DNA of 33,350 bases, from positions 1 to 33,350 of the forward strand of contig JANWYO010000217.1 in assembly GCA_025055215.1 (NCBI GenBank). Reading direction: 5' to 3'. Shown here piece after piece: positions 1 through 9,000 of this stretch. The DNA is from Gemmataceae bacterium (GTDB taxonomy: Bacteria; Planctomycetota; Planctomycetia; Gemmatales; Gemmataceae). Both the position numbers and the translations under genes were made by a program. How positions within the stretch are numbered: position 1 is the first letter of the stretch; the number at the start of each line of letters is the position of its first letter. The notes under the pieces were generated by a model, which did no database searches, was not told the DNA's origin, and saw nothing but the letters and a program-made list of their open reading frames with translations.

Positions 1-3
1 GCC

Positions 4-1413
4 ATGGCAGAACCCAAAGTAAGCGACCTGCTCATCATCGGGGCCGGCCCCGGCGGGTATGCCGCGGCCTTCCTGGCGGCCGACAAGGGCATGAGCGTAA
101 CCCTCGTCGATGCCGGCGAGCGGCCCGGCGGCACCTGCCTGCACGTTGGCTGCATCCCGTCCAAGGCCCTGCTGCACGCCGCCAAGCTCATCACCGACAG
201 CCGGGAAGCCCATACCTGGGGCCTGAAGTTCACCCCACCGCAAATCGACCTGCTCGCTTTAAGAAAGCAGGAATTCGCCATCATCGACACGCTCGGCAAG
301 AACCTCGCCGAGCTTTGCCAGCGCCGGAAAGTCGAGTACCTCGCCCGCCGAGCTAGCTTCGTCGATTCGCGCACCGTGCAACTGGACGACGGCAGCCGCC
401 GATCGTTTCGGTACTGCATCCTGGCCACAGGATCGCTTCCGGCGCGGCCCGCCGCCCTGGCCCTCGACCACCCGCGGGTCATGGATTCCACGGCCGCACT
501 GCGCCTCGACGAGGTTCCCGGGTCGCTGCTGGTAGTCGGCGGGGGTTACATCGGTTTGGAGCTGGGGTATGTCTACGCCGCCCTTGGCAGCCAAGTCACG
601 GTCGTGGAGCTGACCGATGGCCTTTTGCCGGGAGTGGATCGCGACCTGGTCCGCCCCCTGCAAGCGCGGCTGGCGACGCTATGTCACCGCATCTGGCTGA
701 ACACGAAGGTGGTGCGGATGGAGCCGGCCGGCGCTCAGGTTCGGGTGACGCTCGAAGGTGCCGAGGTATCGGAGCAGACGCCGACTTATGACCGCGTGTT
801 GGTGGCCGTCGGCCGACGTCCGAACACGGAGGGGCTGGGTCTGGAGAGGACGCGGGTACAGCTGGACGCCAGGGGATTTGTCTGCGTCGATGAGCGGCGG
901 CGAACCACCGAGGAGCACATCTACGCCATCGGCGACGTGGCGGGCGAGCCGATGCTGGCCCACAAGGCCACTTTCGAGGCCAAGGTGGCGGTGCGGGCCA
1001 TCGCCGGCGAGGCAGCGGTCTTTGATGCCCAGGCCATTCCGGCCGTGGTCTTTACCGATCCCGAAATCGCCTGGTGCGGCCTGACGGAAACCGAGGCGAA
1101 ACGACAGCAGCGCGAGGTCCGCGTGAGTCGTTTCCCCTGGGCGGCCTCAGGTCGGGCGCTGACCCTGGGACGGCCGGAAGGATTGACCAAGCTGATTGTG
1201 GATCCGGACACCGAGCGACTGTTGGGTGTCGGCATCGTCGGGCCGGGGGCCGGCGAAATGATCGCCGAAGGGGTCTTGGCGATTGAGATGGGCGCGACAG
1301 CCACGGACCTGGCGTTGACCATCCATCCGCATCCCACCCTGAGCGAGACGGTGGCAGAAGCCGCCGAGGCATTGCACGGCACGGCGACGCACCTGTATCG
1401 GCCGCGGCGGTAG
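4..1413 (+). CDS. lpdA: Dihydrolipoyl dehydrogenase (E3)
   Basis: Flavoprotein that re-oxidises dihydrolipoyl groups with NAD+ in 2-oxoacid dehydrogenase or glycine cleavage complexes in the cytoplasm. The 469-residue length is normal for the family. Visible motifs are the FAD-binding GAGPGG (residues 13-18), the redox disulfide in GGTCLHVGCIPSK (Cys45 and Cys50), a second dinucleotide site VVGGGYIGLELG near residue 180, a second FAD contact AIGDVAGEPMLAHKA, and the C-terminal catalytic pair His443/Glu448 in HPHPTLSE. All catalytic residues are present. ATG at position 4 opens the frame; anything upstream, including the ribosome binding site and partner E1/E2 genes, lies outside the window, so the complex served cannot be decided. 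It is followed by a strong hairpin and converges with the ACT gene. Confidence 0.96.
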   Translation: MAEPKVSDLLIIGAGPGGYAAAFLAADKGMSVTLVDAGERPGGTCLHVGCIPSKALLHAAKLITDSREAHTWGLKFTPPQIDLLALRKQEFAIIDTLGKNLAELCQRRKVEYLARRASFVDSRTVQLDDGSRRSFRYCILATGSLPARPAALALDHPRVMDSTAALRLDEVPGSLLVVGGGYIGLELGYVYAALGSQVTVVELTDGLLPGVDRDLVRPLQARLATLCHRIWLNTKVVRMEPAGAQVRVTLEGAEVSEQTPTYDRVLVAVGRRPNTEGLGLERTRVQLDARGFVCVDERRRTTEEHIYAIGDVAGEPMLAHKATFEAKVAVRAIAGEAAVFDAQAIPAVVFTDPEIAWCGLTETEAKRQQREVRVSRFPWAASGRALTLGRPEGLTKLIVDPDTERLLGVGIVGPGAGEMIAEGVLAIEMGATATDLALTIHPHPTLSETVAEAAEALHGTATHLYRPRR

Positions 1414-1433
1414 GGGAGTCGCCGGGCGGCGGC

Positions 1434-1465
1434 GCGGCGGGGCCGCCGGGCGGCGGCCCCGCCGC
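1434..1465. terminator. Bidirectional GC hairpin between convergent genes
   Basis: Perfect 14-bp inverted repeat (1434-1447 and 1452-1465) with a 4-nt loop GGGC, 20 nt after the lpdA stop and 1 nt before the stop of the convergent ACT gene. It has no T-tract on either side, so it is a terminator candidate by position and strength only. Confidence 0.6.
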
Positions 1466-1466
1466 C

Positions 1467-1961
1467 TCACAGCTTTTCCTCCAGGTCTTTCTCGGTAAAG
1501 ATCGTGAACCCCTGCCGGTCGAGCGTCTGCACAGCCGTTTCGTGGTCCTCCACATGCAACGCCAACGCCGAACGCCCCTTCGGACCGAACAGCAGGGGAT
1601 AGGCATAGTGGACGTTGATCTCGGCCGATAGCAGGGCCTTGCAGATTTGCAACAGCGGGTGAGGACCGTCGGGCAGCTGCACCACCAGCAGGTCACTTTC
1701 GGTGACGGCGAGCCCGGCCCGCTGGAAGATTTCCAAGGCCCGCTCCGGGTCGCTGAGGACCATGCGGATGATGGCGCAGTCCGCCAGATCGACGATCATC
1801 AGCGAAACGATATGGATGTCGGTGGTTTCAAACAGGCGAACCACGCGGAGGAGCCCGCCGACGCGATTTTCCAGAAAGACGTTGAATTGCCGCACGCTGG
1901 GCCAGTCTCGGCCGCGTGCAGTGTCGAAGCCGATGCCGGCACGTTCGTGGCCGTAACTCAT
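1467..1961 (-). CDS. Tandem ACT-domain protein
   Basis: 164-residue protein made of two ACT-like ligand-binding modules. The first (about residues 24-95) contains FNVFLENRVGGLLRVVRLFE, a typical start of ACT strand 1 and helix 1; the second (about 98-160) begins LLVVQLPDGPHPLLQICKAL. ACT pairs of this kind usually sense amino acids; no catalytic domain is attached. Its ATG overlaps the TGA of the upstream anti-sigma-like gene by ATGA, so the two are probably translationally coupled. This suggests an amino-acid-responsive regulator, but ligand and target cannot be read from the sequence. A stand-alone acetolactate-synthase-type regulatory subunit is the main alternative; the N-terminal 24 residues are unlike IlvH. 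Confidence 0.85.
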   Translation of the reverse strand: MSYGHERAGIGFDTARGRDWPSVRQFNVFLENRVGGLLRVVRLFETTDIHIVSLMIVDLADCAIIRMVLSDPERALEIFQRAGLAVTESDLLVVQLPDGPHPLLQICKALLSAEINVHYAYPLLFGPKGRSALALHVEDHETAVQTLDRQGFTIFTEKDLEEKL

Positions 1962-2446
1962 GAAGACTCATCCTTGCCAGGGAGCCCCGGCGGTTCACGC
2001 AGCGGAGGCCTGCGGAACTTGCAGATCGCGACGCCGTTGCCTCGATCGTTATAGCGGACCAGGTCCATGTAGCAGCGCATGAGGAAGACGCCGCGGCCAC
2101 CGAGCCGCTCCAGATTTTCGGGGGCGGTGGGGTCGGGGACATGGTACGGGTCGAAGCCCGGCCCTTCGTCGAGGACCTCCACCCACAACTGGTCGGCGCC
2201 AACGCACCACCGGACCTGCACCGCCTTGGCTGGATCGTTCCGGTTGCCGTGCCGCACGCCGTTGACAATCGCCTCCTCCGCGGCCAGGCGGACGGCGAAG
2301 CGATCGTTCTCCGGCCACCCGAGTTCGACCATGCGTGTCAGCAGCCGGTCGAGAATCGGCTTCATTTCCGAGAGGGCGTGCAACTCAGTCTGGTGCCATC
2401 CCTCCTCGGGGCTAGCGAGGCCGGCCCCTTCGTCGGGCGAGGTCAT
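1958..2446 (-). CDS. Anti-sigma factor-type ATP-binding protein (RsbW/SpoIIAB-like)
   Basis: 162-residue GHKL-fold ATPase without a dimerisation/phosphotransfer domain, as in RsbW-type serine kinases that bind sigma factors or anti-anti-sigma factors. Seen: N-box AAEEAIVNGVRHG (Glu58/Glu59, Asn62), G1 box DEGPGFDP (Asp93-Phe98), and G2 box GGRGVFLM (from Gly117). The start at 2446 (MTSPDEG...) is preferred over a TTG at 2545 because GGAG lies 10 nt upstream and the first 33 residues of the longer form have no family similarity. It overlaps the ACT gene by 4 nt. No sigma or STAS partner gene is in the window, so the partner is unknown. Divergent from the aminotransferase gene across 236 bp. 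Confidence 0.88.
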   Translation of the reverse strand: MTSPDEGAGLASPEEGWHQTELHALSEMKPILDRLLTRMVELGWPENDRFAVRLAAEEAIVNGVRHGNRNDPAKAVQVRWCVGADQLWVEVLDEGPGFDPYHVPDPTAPENLERLGGRGVFLMRCYMDLVRYNDRGNGVAICKFRRPPLREPPGLPGKDESS

Positions 2447-2682
2447 GCGCCGTGTTCTCCCGTCCAGACTCGCGGTCGCCGGCACCTTGTCGGTGCTGGC
2501 GACCCAGGATCCTGGTCCCTTGCCATGATAGTCAATCGCCCCCAAGCCGAACCAGCGGAATTCGCCGACCCGACTCGGGGAAGACGTCGGGGTGGTAAAC
2601 TGTTACATTGGTCGAGACCTCGAAGGCCCGCGGCGGAAGGTCCGCCCGAATCATCCCAAACCCGGGTCGCTCGGAATTGGGT

Positions 2683-3912
2683 ATGCAAAGCGAACCGAAC
2701 ATCCTTCAGACGCCCTTTCGCATCGACGTGGCGGATCGAGTCAAACGGCTGCCGCCTTATTTGTTCGGCAAGATTAACGAGCTGAAGTACCGCAAACGCC
2801 GGGCTGGCGTCGATGTCATTGACCTCGGCATGGGCAACCCGACCGACGTCCCGGAGTCCCAGGTCATCGACAAGCTGTGCGAGGCCGCCCGCGACGATCG
2901 CAACCACCGCTACTCGGTCAGCAACGGATTATACAACCTCCGTCGAGAAGTCGCCTTGCGCTACGCCCGCAAGTACGGCGTCCAGCTGGATCCGGAGACG
3001 GAAGTCCTGGCGGGGCTCGGTTCCAAGGAGGTGTTCAGCCACATGTGCCTGGCGTTGCTTGGCCCCGGGGACACGGCCATCGTACCGGCGCCGTCGTTCC
3101 CGGTGCACGTTTACGCCGTGGCTCTGGCATCGGCCAACGTCATCAGCCTCGATTGTACCGTTCCCGACCGTTTCCTCGCCAAGGTCGCCGACGTGGCCGA
3201 ACATCTGTACCCCCGCCCCAAAGTCCTTATCATCAATTTCCCCCACAACCCCACCACCACCGTCGTGGAGAGGGAGTTCTTTGTCGACGTCGTCCGGCTG
3301 GCACGACGGTTCGGCTTCATGGTCATCCACGACTTCGCGTATGGCGACGTCTGTTTCGACGGCTACGAGGCACCGAGTTTTCTCAGCGTGCCGGGGGCCC
3401 GCGAGGTCGGCGTGGAAACGACGACCATGAGCAAGGGCTTCAACATGGCCGGGTGGCGTCTGGGCTTTTGCGCGGGCAATGCCGAAATGATCCGCGCCTT
3501 GGCCACCATCAAAGGCTACTACGACTACGGCATTTTCCAGGCGATTCAGATCGCCGGTATCGTCGCCCTACGGCTGGGAGAAGAGCCGGTCTCGCGGCAG
3601 GCGATGGAGTACCAGAAACGCCGCGACGTGCTGGTTGACGGCTTGCAGCGGATCGGTTGGGAGGTGGAGAGGCCCAAAGCGACGATGTTCGTCTGGGCCA
3701 AGTATCCGCCGGAATGGCAGGCCCGCATGGGTTCGATCGACTTTGCCATGAAACTCCTTGAGGAGGCGGAGGTTGCGGTCAGCCCTGGCCGCGGCTTTGG
3801 CGAGGCTGGTGAAGGCTACCTCCGCCTTGCTTTGGTGGAAAACGAGCAACGCCTCCGCCAGGCCGTGCGGCAGATCGGCCGCTGCCTCCGCAGCGAGAAA
3901 TCGGCCGGCTGA
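2683..3912 (+). CDS. PLP-dependent aminotransferase, class I/II (AlaC-like)
   Basis: 409-residue fold-type I aminotransferase, cytoplasmic. Motifs: GMGNPTDVP near the N-terminus, the cofactor-binding NFPHNPTT (Asn189), HDFAYGD (Asp217 and Tyr220), the Schiff-base lysine in [10 protein letters not shown] (Lys251) and Arg259 after it. The N-terminal [17 protein letters not shown] resembles glutamate-pyruvate aminotransferase AlaC and the LL-diaminopimelate aminotransferase neighbourhood; AlaC-type alanine synthesis is the likely role but substrate is inferred. ATG 2683 is chosen over an in-frame TTG at 2608, whose extra 25 residues look non-protein-like. A strong hairpin follows 29 nt after the stop. 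Confidence 0.92.
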   Translation: MQSEPNILQTPFRIDVADRVKRLPPYLFGKINELKYRKRRAGVDVIDLGMGNPTDVPESQVIDKLCEAARDDRNHRYSVSNGLYNLRREVALRYARKYGVQLDPETEVLAGLGSKEVFSHMCLALLGPGDTAIVPAPSFPVHVYAVALASANVISLDCTVPDRFLAKVADVAEHLYPRPKVLIINFPHNPTTTVVEREFFVDVVRLARRFGFMVIHDFAYGDVCFDGYEAPSFLSVPGAREVGVETTTMSKGFNMAGWRLGFCAGNAEMIRALATIKGYYDYGIFQAIQIAGIVALRLGEEPVSRQAMEYQKRRDVLVDGLQRIGWEVERPKATMFVWAKYPPEWQARMGSIDFAMKLLEEAEVAVSPGRGFGEAGEGYLRLALVENEQRLRQAVRQIGRCLRSEKSAG

Positions 3913-3941
3913 GGACGGCCGCTGCGCGGGGCTGCCGGGGC

Positions 3942-3972
3942 GGCTGCCGCGGCCCACCGGGCCGCGGCAGCC
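3942..3972 (+). terminator. GC hairpin after aminotransferase gene
   Basis: Perfect 14-bp inverted repeat (3942-3955 and 3959-3972) with a 3-nt loop ACC, starting 29 nt after the stop codon. No T-tract follows. Most likely a transcription end or mRNA 3'-end stabiliser. Confidence 0.6.
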
Positions 3973-4099
3973 CTCAGGCCTCGGCCTCAAGCCGGGAAAC
4001 CCTGCCAACCCACACATCATTCACGGTTGCCGGCAGACCCTGGCACGGCAGCAGACCCGACTGGCAGCGGCAAGCAAACGAAGACCAGCGACAAAAGTG

Positions 4100-4265
4100 T
4101 TCCTGTGGATTTTGGCGAGGTCAGGCGCAGCGGCGGAGAGGGATTCATCGGTTCGCGCTCGCACGCGGCTGAAAGACGCCTGCCGCGCCCCCAGCGAGCG
4201 CGAAACGATCCATCGTGAACGCGAAACGAGGAATCAGCCAGGGCTGGGGAAAGACCGCCACCCGG
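4100..4265 (+). repeat. Dispersed intergenic element, copy A
   Basis: First of three diverged copies found in this window; the others are at 15850-16030 and 25896-26066, both on the minus strand. Conserved block 1 lies at 4132-4153 (begins GGCGGAGAGGGATT) and matches copy C at 21 of 22 positions. Block 2 lies at about 4194-4260 (contains GAGCGCGAAACGAT and AACGAGGAATC) and aligns closely with copy B. The sequence ACGATCCATCGT within block 2 is a short inverted repeat. It sits in the 508-bp gap 3913-4420; the only other thing I see in that gap is the hairpin at 3942. Block 2 points toward the PilZ gene. A short frame starting GTG 4215 crosses the element but is not supported as a gene. Confidence 0.75.
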
Positions 4266-4420
4266 AGTGCTCACCCCCCAACCACAGCTGCATCGACCGG
4301 AAAGGTGAAGTTGACGGCCGAAAAACAAGAAGCTACATTCTCGCCCACACCGCAGACGATGCTGATCCTCGGCCCAACGTCGCACGCCTCGGCCGTATGC
4401 CGCAGGGCAAGGAGGCCATG

Positions 4421-4828
4421 ATGTCATACACGCTGGACGTGCCGCCCGCTCCTGAGACTAGTGCCCCGACAGAACGACGCCGTTGGCCACGCTTCGAAAG
4501 TGGCTTGCGGTGCTGGTGTCGCTCCGTGGCCATGAGCCGGGTAGGCGGCGCATGGCCCGCGCGGGTGGGTGATTTGTCGGTTGGCGGCATAAGCCTGGTC
4601 CTCAGCCGCCGGTTCGAACCGGGGACCCTCTTGGCGGTCGAGCTGCGCAGTTCGACGGGAGAGCACCTACGCACCGTCGTCGTCCGCGTGGTTCGAGTGG
4701 TCCCACAACCCGTCGGAGCCTGGTGTCTCGGCTGCCAATGCTCCCAACCGCTCAGCCCTGATGATGTAGGCCCCTTCCTGACACCACCATCGGCGATGAC
4801 ATGCGAGGCACCCCCACTGGCGGCCTGA
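4421..4828 (+). CDS. PilZ domain protein
   Basis: 135-residue single-domain protein. It has both halves of the c-di-GMP binding signature: RxxxR as RRWPR (Arg20 to Arg24) and the D/NxSxxG motif as DLSVGG (Asp51, Ser53, Gly55), followed by the beta-barrel strand pattern VVVRVVRVVPQPVGAWCLGCQC. It should therefore bind c-di-GMP and act as a cytoplasmic effector. The start at 4421 is chosen because GGAGG lies 5 nt upstream; an ATG at 4418 is possible, and the long open frame extending further upstream is the intergenic repeat region read through. The next gene, 37 bp downstream, is a Flp pilin, hinting at control of pili or surface behaviour. Confidence 0.9.
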   Translation: MSYTLDVPPAPETSAPTERRRWPRFESGLRCWCRSVAMSRVGGAWPARVGDLSVGGISLVLSRRFEPGTLLAVELRSSTGEHLRTVVVRVVRVVPQPVGAWCLGCQCSQPLSPDDVGPFLTPPSAMTCEAPPLAA

Positions 4829-4865
4829 CGTGACTGGCCGTCGACCGGTTCAAGGAGGAACTCTG

Positions 4866-5045
4866 ATGGTCCCATGGATGCGGAGCCTGTGGCGGCTTCT
4901 TCCAGACGAGGATGGCCCCACAGCGGTAGAATACGCCGTCATGCTCGCCCTCATCATCACCTTCTGCCTTGCCGCCATTGGTGCCATCGGCGTCAACACC
5001 AACGGCAATTTTGAGTCGCTTTCCTCACGGCTCAGCTCGTCGTAA
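4866..5045 (+). CDS. Flp family type IVb pilin
   Basis: 59-residue prepilin. The leader ends in DEDG, followed by PTAVEYAVMLALI: cleavage after Gly17 by a TadV/CpaA-type prepilin peptidase would leave Glu at +5 and Tyr at +6, the Flp signature, before a hydrophobic helix of about 20 residues and a short Ser-rich tail. The start at 4866 has an ideal AAGGAGG 7 nt upstream (4852-4858), which excludes the earlier in-frame GTG. Tad assembly genes (tadA, B, C, rcpA, cpaA) are absent from the window, so the secretion machine must be encoded elsewhere. Likely forms the fibre of a Tad-type adhesive pilus. Confidence 0.92.
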   Translation: MVPWMRSLWRLLPDEDGPTAVEYAVMLALIITFCLAAIGAIGVNTNGNFESLSSRLSSS

Positions 5046-5084
5046 CACACAGGCCACGGTCAAGACTTCGACCAGGGGCTGCCT

Positions 5085-6011
5085 ATGGCGAAGCAACGAT
5101 CCTTCGTTGCCGACTACCTCGTTTACCTGGTGCTGCGTCTGTTCGTGTGCGTGATCCAGGCCTTGAGCTGGCGGCAGGCCCTGGCGGTTGCCCGGCTCCT
5201 GGCCTGGATTGCCTATTGGGTCGATCGCCGCCATCGGACGGTGGCGCACGAAAATTTGCGGCACGCCTTCCCTCACCTCGCTGCTGATGAGCGCGAGACT
5301 CTGGTCCGCGCTGTCTACCAGCATTTTGGCACCATGCTGGTCGAGATCATGCAGATGCCGCGACTCCTTTCCGCCCGTACCTGGCGCCGGCACATGGAAC
5401 TGCCCCAGGGTCGGCTGTTCGTCGAATGGTGCTTGCAGGATCGTCCGTTGATGTTCGTCCTCAGCCACTTCGGCAACTGGGAATTGGGCGGCTACATCAT
5501 GGGACTGCTGGGCTTTCCGGTGCATGCCATCGCCCGGCCGCTCGACAATCGGTTTGCCGAGGCCTACTTGCGCCGGTGGCGGGAGCGAACCGGGGGCAAG
5601 ATCCTGGCGAAAAAGGGGGATTTTGAGCGGATGGATGCCCTTCTGGCCCACGGAGGTCGACTCGCCACCCTGGCCGACCAGGACGCGGGAGCCCGGGGAC
5701 CGTTCGTGGAGTTTTTCGGCCGACCGGCCTCCACGCACAAAGCCGTGGCGTTGCTGTCGCTGGAGCATTCGGTGCCGCTGCTGGTGATCGGGGTCCGCCG
5801 TCTCGGGGCGCCGATGCGTTACCAGATGGTGGTCGAGGACGTGATCCTTCCCGAAGAGTACCACGGCCAGCCGGACGCTGTCCGGGCCATGACGCAGCGC
5901 TTCACGACGGCGATTGAGCGCCTGGTGCGTCGCAGCCCGGAACAGTATTTCTGGCTGCACCGTCGCTGGAAACATCAACCGACGTCGCGGAAGCAGCGGC
6001 AAGCCGCCTGA
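5085..6011 (+). CDS. LpxL/HtrB-type lysophospholipid acyltransferase
   Basis: 308-residue inner-membrane acyltransferase of the lipid A late-acyltransferase family. Seen: an N-terminal hydrophobic segment (about residues 11-47), the catalytic HX4E motif in SHFGNWE (His128, Glu133), the following ARPLDN block, and DQDAGARGPFVEFFGRPAST, equivalent to the family's FFG motif. The C-terminal YFWLHRRWK is also typical. It would transfer a fatty acyl chain to a lipid A precursor, implying LPS in this organism; a role on another glycolipid or ornithine lipid cannot be excluded. It follows the pilin by 39 bp on the same strand. Confidence 0.9.
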   Translation: MAKQRSFVADYLVYLVLRLFVCVIQALSWRQALAVARLLAWIAYWVDRRHRTVAHENLRHAFPHLAADERETLVRAVYQHFGTMLVEIMQMPRLLSARTWRRHMELPQGRLFVEWCLQDRPLMFVLSHFGNWELGGYIMGLLGFPVHAIARPLDNRFAEAYLRRWRERTGGKILAKKGDFERMDALLAHGGRLATLADQDAGARGPFVEFFGRPASTHKAVALLSLEHSVPLLVIGVRRLGAPMRYQMVVEDVILPEEYHGQPDAVRAMTQRFTTAIERLVRRSPEQYFWLHRRWKHQPTSRKQRQAA

Positions 6012-6016
6012 GCGGG

Positions 6017-6041
6017 CCGGGCGGCCGCGGTGCCGCCCCGG
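6017..6041. terminator. GC hairpin between convergent acyltransferase and kinase genes
   Basis: Stem CCGGGCGGC (6017-6025) pairs with GCCGCCCCGG (6032-6041) with one bulged C and a 6-nt loop, 5 nt after the acyltransferase stop. It lies in the 73-bp convergent gap before the kinase stop at 6085. No T-tract. Confidence 0.45.
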
Positions 6042-6084
6042 CGTGGCCCTGGGCCGCCGCCACGGTCGGAGCAGCGGCCCCCAA

Positions 6085-9000
6085 TCAATCCGCGGCCCAG
6101 ATCTTGACCGTGCCGTCAGCCGAACCCGATGCCAACCAGCGGCCGTTGGGGGCGAACGTCAGTGCGTGGACGCTGCCTCGGTGGCCTCGAAGCGTGGCCC
6201 TCTCCTGTCCGGTTTGGGCATCCCAGAGCTTGATCGTCCAGTCATCGCCGCCGGTCGCTAGGGTCTTGCCGTCCGGGGAGATGGCCAGGGCCTTGAGCCG
6301 CTTGCGATGTCCATGCAGGATCGCGCACGCCTTCCCGGTGGCTACATCCCAGATGCGGAGGGTTTCGTCGTCACTGACGGAGACGAGCCGACTGCCATCG
6401 CGCGTGAAGGCGATGGCGGTGACGGCGCCCCCGTGGCCTTCAAGGAGCGCGCGCTCCCGGCCGGCATCCACGTCCCAAAGCCTGATCTTCTCGTCGTCGC
6501 TGGCGGAGGCCAGGATCGCCGCCGTCGGCGAGAAGGCCAGGGCCACCACCGACCCCTCGTGACCGGTCAATTTCAGCACCTCACGCCCCGTGGCCATGTC
6601 CCAGAGCCTGATGGTCTGGTCGTTGCCCGCTGACGCAAGGGTCAAGCCATCCGAGGCGAACGTCACGGCCCGAACAGCCTCGCCGCCGCCCACTGTCCGA
6701 ATAAGTTGGCGGTCGGCGAAGTTCCCGAGGGACCAGAGGGACAGGCGACCATGCTCTTGAGCAACGGCGAGGATCCGACTCTTGGGGTCAAACGCCAAGG
6801 CATTGGCGGCCAGCGGTTCCTGCGGCAAAGTCCCCGCCGCGGTACCGTCGGGCAGTTTTACGAAACGAACGCGCCGCTTCTCCTCAGCGATGGCCAGCGT
6901 CATACTGTCGGGCGCGAAGATGAGGGTGGCACCAGGCGTTGTGGCAGCCGGTATGGTCAGCGACTCCTGCTGGGTTGAGACATCCCAAACCCTCAGATTG
7001 CCAGGCCGTTCGGTTTCGGTACTGCCGGAGATCAGGTTCCGGCCGTCTGGGGTAAAGGCGAGGGTCAGGACGGGGGCCACGTGGCCGCGGAGGACCGAGC
7101 GTTCTTCGCCGGTCAGTGGCTGCCACAACCGAATGGTGCGGTCGGCCCCGGCAGAGGCGACTGTCTTCCCATCGGGAGAAAAGGCGACGGCATAGACGAA
7201 ACTCAGATGGCCGGTGCACTCCTCGCGTGGCCTGCGCTGGTGTACGTCCCAGAGTCGCACGGAGCGATCGAGGCTGCCCGAGACGATCGAGCGGCCATCG
7301 GGCGAGAAAGCGACGGACGTGACGCCGTCGTGGTGCTGGTGGAACTTGGCCCATTCGGTGCCTTGGGCCACCTTCCATAGCCGGAGCGTGCAGTCGAGGC
7401 TGGCGGAGACAAGCAGCGAGCCCTCGGGATTGAAGGCGACGGCGCCAATGGCATCGTTGTGGCCTTGCCACACAGCGCGAAGCTTCCGCTCGCCAATATC
7501 CCACAGTCGCACCCGCCCGTCGCTGCCGCCGCTGGCGAGGGTCTTGCCATCGGGAGCGAAGGCGACGGCGCGCACCTGCTTTTGGCCATCCTGAAGGACG
7601 GCTGACTGCTGCCGCTTACCCACGTCCCACAGCCGGATGGTGCCGTCCTCGCCGGCGGAGGCGAGCGTTGTACCGTCGGGGGCGAAGGCCACGGCCAAAA
7701 CCATGTCCGTGTGCCCGCGTAACTCCCCCAGGGGCTCGCCACGGGAGAGGCCCCATAAGAAGACGGTTCCGTCCCAGCTGGCCGAGGCGAGGACGCGGCG
7801 TTTGGGATTGACGGCCACCGAACTGACGGAATCGCGATGACCGATCAAGATCCGGCGTTCGCGGGCGCAGAGTCGGTGGAGGAAGCCCCAGGTAAAGTCG
7901 CGTAACTCAGGTGGGCACCGGTCCTGGTCGCGGAGCAATTCCAACCCCTCGGCGGGGTCGCGCAGCCACAGGCCCGCCGCCTTCGCCAGCTGCAAGGCGT
8001 AGAGGCTGCGGCGGGAATGCTCCAGCTGCTCTCGGGCGATGCGCTCTTGGCGCTTAGCCTCTTCCTCGTGTTGCCGTGCAATCCTCTGTTGCCGCAGGGC
8101 CTCGAGCTTTTGCCGCTCCGCTTCCTCGCGCTGCTGCTGGGCCTCGAAAGCCCGTTGCGATTCATGGCGGGTGTACAGCAAGATGCCAACCAACATCCCC
8201 GCCGCGGCCAGGTGGAGCAGGATCACCAGCGCCGCCGCTGCCGGCCGACGCCACGCCCACTTGAGGAAGCGCTCCACCCAGCCCACCGGCCGGGCCTTGA
8301 TCGGCTCGCCGCGAAGAAACGCGGCCAGATCGTCGGCCAAGGCTTCGGCAGAGGAATAGCGTTTGCGCGGCTCCTTTTGCAAGCATTTCAGGCAAATGGT
8401 TTCCAGGTCGCGCGGCACCTTGGAATGGAGCCGGGCCGGCGGCACCGGCTCCTCGGCGATGGCCTGCATCATGGTGTCCAGCGGCGTCTCGCCGCGGAAC
8501 GGAGGCCGACCCGTCAGCAATTCATACAAAATCGCTCCCAAGGCATAGACGTCGGCCGCCGGACCCGCGCGGTTGCCGCGCCCGACGGCTTGTTCCGGTG
8601 CGATATAACTCGGCGTGCCGATGATCGCCCCCGTTTTCGTGTGGCCGGTGTCTTCCTCCAGCCGTCGCGCCAGACCGAAATCGGTGATTTTCGGGATGCA
8701 GTCGTCGAGCGAGGGGGGCATCGGCTCGGGCGGCATCTCGTCTTCGTCCAGCTCCAGGGGCGGCGCCTGTTCCCAGCTCAAGAGGATGTTTGCCGGCTTG
8801 AGGTCGCGGTGGACGATCCCGCGCTGATGGGCAAAGTGCATGGCCCGGGCCAGGATTTCCACCAGCCGCGCCGCCTGCCGCGCGGGCACCGGTGAACCCC
8901 GCAGGTACTGGGCCAGGCTCCCCCCGCCGACGAATTCCAGCGAGAAGTACGGTCGGCCATCCTGCTCGCCGACCTCATAAATCTGCACAATGTTGGGGTG

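Noticed and set aside
4215-4421. Short open frame (GTG 4215) inside dispersed copy A, with a partly similar frame in copy B
   Set aside because: The similarity ends after about 15 residues, no ribosome binding site is present and copy C does not preserve the frame, so it is better explained as non-coding repeat.
4608-4622. GGTTCGAACC resembling a tRNA T-arm
   Set aside because: It lies within the PilZ coding region (encoding RRFEPG) and no acceptor or anticodon stem surrounds it.
8000-8160. Repetitive Gln/Glu/Arg codons as a possible DNA repeat
   Set aside because: The repetition is at protein level (coiled coil after the transmembrane helix of the kinase) and codons vary.
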